A DNA stretch of 10,369 nt. It comes from Bacteroidales bacterium. GTDB taxonomy: Bacteria > Bacteroidota > Bacteroidia > Bacteroidales > P3. The translations under genes were made by a program, and so were the position numbers. The stretch's first letter is position 1; the number at the start of each line of letters is the position of its first letter. The DNA lies in NCBI GenBank assembly GCA_017988355.1, contig JAGNRX010000027.1, positions 1-10,369 of the forward strand. The letters run 5' to 3'. Shown here piece by piece: positions 5,970 through 10,369 of this stretch. The notes beneath the pieces are model-generated. The model was not told where the DNA came from, ran no database searches, and was given only the letters and a program-made list of their open reading frames with translations.

Positions 5970-6125
5970 CTGAATCAAAGAAAGAAAAAATTAAAACAAA
6001 GAAAGAAAAACCTGAAACAAAGAGTTAGTTTTTCTAATCACTTTTTGAGGGTTCAACTATATAATAATGATTGTTTTCTTTATACTATTGCACTATTTTT
6101 TCTCGTTATTACTAATAGGGAATAA
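5949..6125 (+). CDS. Possible small protein of 58 residues with heptad repeats (uncertain)
   Basis: An ATG at 5949 opens 58 codons closing with TAA at 6123-6125. The first 28 residues are four seven-residue repeats of the form [M/L][N/K]QR[K/V]xx, very basic, with Met or Leu at the same position in each. A hydrophobic stretch, CFLYTIALFFLVIT, follows at residues 42-55. A purine-rich AAGAG lies five bases before the start. The sequence matches no family I know. Because the DNA repeat is 21 bases long, any frame without a stop will encode a heptad repeat, so the pattern is not independent evidence of coding. A second frame through the repeats is also open but has no start. It could be a membrane-anchored small protein or simply chance. 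Confidence 0.2.
   Translation: MNQRKNFLNQRKKKLKQRKKNLKQRVSFSNHFLRVQLYNNDCFLYTIALFFLVITNRE
5950..6033 (+). repeat. Four tandem 21-base repeats, core TGAATCAAAGAAAGAA
   Basis: Units start at 5950, 5971, 5992 and 6013, an exact 21-base period. Units 1 and 2 share the 16-base core TGAATCAAAGAAAGAA perfectly. Unit 3 has TAAAACAAAGAAAGAA, and unit 4 has degenerated to TGAAACAAAGAGTTAG. The last five bases of each unit vary. A 21-base period equals two turns of B-DNA, so each core lies on the same helix face, as in arrays for cooperative DNA binding or curved DNA. Replication slippage of a simple sequence is the plain alternative. Confidence 0.85.
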
Positions 6126-6175
6126 TTTGCCATACAAAATATTATTAAGAATACAGAATATAATGTCGAATTTAT

Positions 6176-6206
6176 TTTGAATACTAAGCATTAATCCTTA
6201 CTTTTG
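6176..6206 (+). promoter_or_regulatory. Promoter of the M6 metalloprotease gene (TTTG-N19-TACTTTTG)
   Basis: TTTG at 6176-6179 and TACTTTTG at 6199-6206 match both Bacteroidota consensus boxes exactly, with the ideal 19-base spacing. Transcription would start near 6213, leaving a short leader of about 25 bases before the ATG at 6238. No Shine-Dalgarno is present. This is the best promoter match in the window. The tandem repeats end about 140 bases upstream of its -33 box. Confidence 0.85.
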
Positions 6207-6237
6207 CCAAATAGATTTTTTGAAACCAACACATTAA

Positions 6238-9200
6238 ATGAAAACAAAAACAATAAATACAATCCTATTAATCCTATTATTTTCAGGCATTAGTTCTTTT
6301 GCTATTGCAGTACCTGCATATAATCAAAAAATTGTGGTAAAGCAATCGGATAAAACGGAGCTATATGTTTTTTTAAAAGGAGATGAGAAAGTTAATTGGG
6401 CTAAGACAACTGACGGATTCACCCTTTTGAAATCAAAGAAAGGAGATTATGTTTATGCAATTTCTGATAGTAAAGAAGGGATTATGCCTTCAACGATTAT
6501 AGCTCACAATGAAAACAAGAGGAATAAAGAGGAGGTGGAATTTATTCAATCCCTTAACAAAGATCTTTTCTTCTCAAGAGATCAAATAAATAGTTTAAAG
6601 CAATTATGGGACTATAAGCAAACTCCAGAATACAAACAACTATATGGAATTGCCAAAACATCACAAAGGAATCTTCGAATAATAGTTCTATTAGTTGGAT
6701 ATCCAGATAGACCATTTATTAATAATGCTCAATATTTTGATGATTTATTTAATCAAGTAGGATATAGCATAAATGGTAATGAAGGAAGTGTTAAGGATTA
6801 TTTCTTAGCCTCAACCTTTGGCAATGTTAATGTTAGTGCAGATGTTTATGGCCCATATACTTCAAGTGCTGGTGCCGCAGCTTATGCTAATCAAGTTCCT
6901 AATGGAGCAAGAAACCTACTATCAGAAGTTATTAATTTAGCAGACTCTGCAATCAATTTTGCAAACTATTGTGGAAATGGAAGCCAGTATGTTGATGCTA
7001 TTTATATGATTTATGCAGGATGTGCAGCAAGTAGCGGTGAGCCTGATGCTATATGGCCTCATAGAAGTGCTTTATATCCTCCAGTTCAAAAAGATGGAGT
7101 CTATATTTATAATTATGGTTGCTCTGCAGAGCTAAATGGCAGTACTGCTTCAGGGAAAACTCCTCCAGTAATTGGAACAATATGCCATGAATTCTCTCAT
7201 GTTCTTGGATTAGCTGACGTTTATGATACAGACTATGGTGAAAGTGGTGGAGAGGCCCCTGCTTCATACGATTGGGATGTTATGTCAACTGGCTGTTATA
7301 ATAATGGAGCAAGAACACCAACACTATGGAGTGCTTACCAACGTAGTTCAGAAGGATATTTAGACTTAGTTGAATTAAGTTCATCAACTACAGGAATAGG
7401 GAATAAAACCCTCCCTCCACTTAATTCATCAAATTCTGCATATAAATTAACACATAGCGCATCTGAATTTTTTGTTTTGGAAAACCGCCAACAAATTGGT
7501 TGGGATAGGTTTCTTCCAGGGCATGGTATGATAATTACTCATATCGACAGTTCAGTTCCAGGTTGGAATTCTAACTGTGCAAACTGCGACCCAACTATGA
7601 TGGGAATAAAAATTATAGAAGCAAACCCGTTAACCATTTGGAATCGTGCAAGCAATCCTTTCCCAGGAACCTCCAATAATACAAGCTTTACCGACACCTC
7701 AAATCCAAATAGTTTATCAAATAGTGGAGCGATATTAAATAGACCTATTACAAGAATAAAAGAAAACACAACAACAAAAAATATTAGTTTTGATTTTGGA
7801 TCAATTCCTCTAAGTGCACCACGAGCAATAACAAATGGAATAACAAGAATAACATCTGACTCAATTTATGTTAGTGTATCTGTTTTCCAAACTGTTGACC
7901 CTATAATAGAAAAAGGTATAATTTATTCAACCTCGAATAATATATTAATCACAGACACAAAAATTATTAACAACGAATCTCTTAGTGATTTTACTTCAAT
8001 TATCTCAGGACTTCAACCCTCAACTACCTATTTCGTTAGAGCTTATGTGAAAAATTCTTTATCCGCTTATTTCTTCGGAGAGATAATTCAAACGACCACT
8101 CCTTGCACTTCAATTAAAACATTCCCATTCTCTGATAGTTTTGAAAGCACTAACCCATTAACTTGTTGGTCAGAAGAATCTAATGCTTACTTATCAAATA
8201 TTTGGAAACTAAAAGACTCAACAATAGAAGGAGGATTATCAGCACAGGAGGGTGATAATTTTCTAACCCTATCTTCAACCTACCCAACAGGACAAACAAG
8301 GAAAATTATCACTCCTCAATTAGATATATCAGTTCTTTCTCAGCCATATCTAAAATTCTACTATTCAGCAAAGCAAAAGGCAGGTAATCAAGATCTATTG
8401 AGCGTTTATTATAGGACATCAAAACAAAGCCCATGGCAATTTATTAAAAGCTATACCTCAAACACTCCAAATTGGACAATGGATTCTATTGCCCTTCCAA
8501 ACAAATCAAATACATATTATATAGGTTTTGAAGCCAAATTATATTCAGGATATGGAGTATCTATAGATAATGTTTTAGTTTCAGAGGCAGACCTTATGGC
8601 ATATCCAGTTGTTGACACTCTAAAAATTGATAATATAACAGATAATTCAGCAAAAATCACCACAAAAATCCTTTCTCAAGGCTATACATTAATTACCGAA
8701 AAAGGAATAGCTTATTCAACTTATCCTAATCCAACAATAGAGGATTCATATATTGCCTCTCCAACAACAGGAATAGGACAATATATTATCACCCCTTCAA
8801 ATCTGCAGCCTAATACAGAGTATTTCTTCCGTGCTTATGCAAAAAACCAAGGACTTATTTCATACGGAGAAGGAAAGTCTATCTTAACAAAATGTGAAAG
8901 AGTAAGAACCTTCCCTCATTCTTTTGCTTCCAACAATGCAGATAGCAACTGTTTTGATAAAGGCATCAATTGGCAGTTAACAACTATGGATATTGGAGTT
9001 CTTCCTTATAGTGGAGAAAACTTCTTTATGTTTAAACCAATAGAGAACTCAAGTTCCAAATTGATAATACCTATTGTTAATTTATTAAACCATGCTGAAA
9101 CAAAAATCAAATTTAGATATCATAAACCAAGTACAGACAATAGCTTAGTAGCATATTATAAAATTGGGATAGAAGGCGTGTGGAATATTTTAAAAACTTA

Positions 9201-10369
9201 TACCTCTTCAACAAGTGGGTGGACTTTAGATTCAATTGATTTACCAAATCCAAACGATAATTACTATATTAGTTTTGAAGGAATATCAGACAATTCAAAC
9301 CCAATTTATATTGATGATATACAAGTAAATGGAATTTATCAACTACCAATAGTTAACACATCGCAAACCAGTTTAATTTCTTATAATAGCATTCAAACCG
9401 GAGGAGAAGTTACCTATTTAGGTTCAAGTGCTGTTCAAGAAAGAGGAATATGCTGGACAACAAATGGCAGCTTAGCTCAACCAACAGATTCAAAAATAAT
9501 TCTTGGTTCTGGCATGGGTTCCTTCTCAACAAGCCTAACAAATCTTCAACCAGAAAAAACATATAGGATAAGAGCTTATGCAACAAATAGTTTTGGAACT
9601 AGCTTTGGACAAGAATATATTATTGTTACCCCTCCTATTCCTATTTTTAATAATATAATCTCTCCAGATCAAAACTTATGTTTTAATTTCCCAACACAAA
9701 CAATTCAAGGCTCAGTTCCAACAGGTGGAAATAATGAATACTCCTATTTATGGATTCAAAGTCCAAATAATGAAAATTGGGTATTAGCAGAAGACCCTGA
9801 TCTAAGAATACTTCCATCCTATCTTCCATTTAGAGCACAAGAAAGTCTATATTATAGAAGAATTGTATATTCCAGATTAGTTTCAGACACAAGTAACTCT
9901 GTCTTACTTAAAGTTGCACCAAGAACCAGAGCAGGAAATGTATTTAGAGCTCAAGATACAATAAATCTTAATCAAGAATTAAGAATGGAACTAAGGGCTT
10001 ATGTTGGAGATCAATTTGTTTGGGAAAGAAAGAAATTAGAATATGATTGGATTACTATACCAAACCCTTCTGAAAGCAATTGGTTAAGCGATACTCCAAC
10101 AGAAATTGGATTATATTATTACAGGGTTAGAGTTAAGAGTGGAGCATGTCAAGAAGAAATTTCAGGATTAGATTGGACATACGTTAGAAAAAGCATAGGG
10201 TTAGATGATATCGAAGTTTCAGATAATAGTATAGTAGTATCACCAAACCCTTCTAATGGAGAGATTAATGTTCAATATAAAAATACAGAAGCTTTTCTTG
10301 GAGAGCTATCTCTATATGATATAAATGGAAAGCAAGTTAAGAAAATTGAGAAGCAAGTTCTAAATCAAG
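6238..10369 (+). CDS. Secreted M6-family zinc metalloprotease, multidomain, T9SS-exported (3' end cut by window)
   Basis: At least 1377 residues are open to the window edge. A Sec signal peptide (1-24, cleavage probably after AIA) is followed by a propeptide-like region containing NWAKTTDGFTLL. The M6 (immune inhibitor A-like) catalytic domain spans about 140-520. Its zinc motif HEFSHVLGLAD (317-327) gives ligands His317 and His321 and probably Asp327, with Glu318 as catalytic base. DVMSTGC (347-353) contains the likely Met-turn, and ENRQ...LPGHGMIITHID (415-437) is another family hallmark. Then come fibronectin-III-like modules at about 536-621, 791-885 and 1039-1131. They alternate with jelly-roll (choice-of-anchor J/MAM-like) modules at 623-785 and 886-1032. 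Ig/PKD-like sequence fills about 1132-1320. The tail SPNPSNG (1335-1341) plus LSLYDINGKQVKK is a type A T9SS sorting domain missing roughly its last 30 residues. The protein is therefore exported by Sec and then T9SS and released or surface-attached, probably degrading extracellular protein. Its own strong promoter lies upstream. Confidence 0.93.
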   Translation, partial: MKTKTINTILLILLFSGISSFAIAVPAYNQKIVVKQSDKTELYVFLKGDEKVNWAKTTDGFTLLKSKKGDYVYAISDSKEGIMPSTIIAHNENKRNKEEVEFIQSLNKDLFFSRDQINSLKQLWDYKQTPEYKQLYGIAKTSQRNLRIIVLLVGYPDRPFINNAQYFDDLFNQVGYSINGNEGSVKDYFLASTFGNVNVSADVYGPYTSSAGAAAYANQVPNGARNLLSEVINLADSAINFANYCGNGSQYVDAIYMIYAGCAASSGEPDAIWPHRSALYPPVQKDGVYIYNYGCSAELNGSTASGKTPPVIGTICHEFSHVLGLADVYDTDYGESGGEAPASYDWDVMSTGCYNNGARTPTLWSAYQRSSEGYLDLVELSSSTTGIGNKTLPPLNSSNSAYKLTHSASEFFVLENRQQIGWDRFLPGHGMIITHIDSSVPGWNSNCANCDPTMMGIKIIEANPLTIWNRASNPFPGTSNNTSFTDTSNPNSLSNSGAILNRPITRIKENTTTKNISFDFGSIPLSAPRAITNGITRITSDSIYVSVSVFQTVDPIIEKGIIYSTSNNILITDTKIINNESLSDFTSIISGLQPSTTYFVRAYVKNSLSAYFFGEIIQTTTPCTSIKTFPFSDSFESTNPLTCWSEESNAYLSNIWKLKDSTIEGGLSAQEGDNFLTLSSTYPTGQTRKIITPQLDISVLSQPYLKFYYSAKQKAGNQDLLSVYYRTSKQSPWQFIKSYTSNTPNWTMDSIALPNKSNTYYIGFEAKLYSGYGVSIDNVLVSEADLMAYPVVDTLKIDNITDNSAKITTKILSQGYTLITEKGIAYSTYPNPTIEDSYIASPTTGIGQYIITPSNLQPNTEYFFRAYAKNQGLISYGEGKSILTKCERVRTFPHSFASNNADSNCFDKGINWQLTTMDIGVLPYSGENFFMFKPIENSSSKLIIPIVNLLNHAETKIKFRYHKPSTDNSLVAYYKIGIEGVWNILKTYTSSTSGWTLDSIDLPNPNDNYYISFEGISDNSNPIYIDDIQVNGIYQLPIVNTSQTSLISYNSIQTGGEVTYLGSSAVQERGICWTTNGSLAQPTDSKIILGSGMGSFSTSLTNLQPEKTYRIRAYATNSFGTSFGQEYIIVTPPIPIFNNIISPDQNLCFNFPTQTIQGSVPTGGNNEYSYLWIQSPNNENWVLAEDPDLRILPSYLPFRAQESLYYRRIVYSRLVSDTSNSVLLKVAPRTRAGNVFRAQDTINLNQELRMELRAYVGDQFVWERKKLEYDWITIPNPSESNWLSDTPTEIGLYYYRVRVKSGACQEEISGLDWTYVRKSIGLDDIEVSDNSIVVSPNPSNGEINVQYKNTEAFLGELSLYDINGKQVKKIEKQVLNQ

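Larger units (their letters stand above)
5903..6237. other. 335-base intergenic region with tandem repeats and a promoter
   Basis: No recognised gene lies here. From left to right it contains a weak hairpin just after trmN6 (GGAAG 5907-5911 with CTTCC 5918-5922), a pyrimidine-rich inverted copy of the repeat core (5928-5939), four 21-base tandem units (5950-6033), a possible 58-codon ORF (5949-6125), and the promoter of the metalloprotease gene (6176-6206). Base composition is strongly strand-skewed, with purine-rich repeats after a pyrimidine-rich arm. Confidence 0.85.

Noticed and set aside
5950..6033. CRISPR array
   Set aside because: The period is 21 bases with only five variable bases per unit, too short for repeats and spacers, and no cas gene is present.
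7049..7769. Two minus-strand frames opposite the metalloprotease
   Set aside because: They sit opposite the catalytic domain, which is continuous and motif-rich on the + strand, and no independent signals support them.

Overview
This window looks like chromosomal DNA from an AT-rich member of the Bacteroidota, probably Bacteroidales-like. Four signs support this. Two promoters have the phylum-specific form TTTG-N19-TACTTTTG. LspA is elongated in the way I associate with Bacteroidota. ExbB carries a signal-like N-terminus and sits with a membrane protein and two ExbD proteins. The last gene encodes a secreted protein ending in a type IX secretion (T9SS) sorting domain. The species cannot be named from the sequence alone. 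All recognised genes are on the + strand.

Layout. Positions 1-273 are very AT-rich and hold a likely promoter for the first operon. Positions 274-2624 hold three tightly packed genes: a TraR/DksA-type regulator, lspA (lipoprotein signal peptidase) and a CNNM/CorC-type membrane protein with CBS domains. The stop codon of the regulator overlaps the start of lspA, and the third gene begins with GTG 3 bases after lspA. Positions 2637-5167 are a second unit with its own promoter and a textbook intrinsic terminator. It encodes an ExbB/TolQ-type proton-channel subunit, a four-helix membrane protein of unknown function, and two ExbD/TolR-type proteins. Together these probably form an inner-membrane, proton-driven energiser for TonB- or Tol-like work at the outer membrane. 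trmN6 (tRNA1(Val) A37 N6-methyltransferase) follows immediately after the terminator.

Positions 5903-6237 form a 335-base intergenic region. It contains four tandem units of exactly 21 bases, an inverted copy of their core just upstream, a possible 58-codon small ORF across the repeats, and a strong promoter. From 6238 to the window edge runs one open frame of 1377 codons with no stop. It encodes a large secreted M6-family zinc metalloprotease followed by alternating fibronectin-III-like and jelly-roll (choice-of-anchor J/MAM-like) modules and the first part of a T9SS sorting domain.

Most of the window is ordinary housekeeping and envelope biology. I see no defence system, CRISPR array, mobile element, rRNA or tRNA. 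The parts most worth a second look are the 21-base repeat region with its possible small ORF, the unknown membrane protein inside the ExbB/ExbD operon with its unusually strong ribosome binding site and upstream palindrome, and the modular protease.
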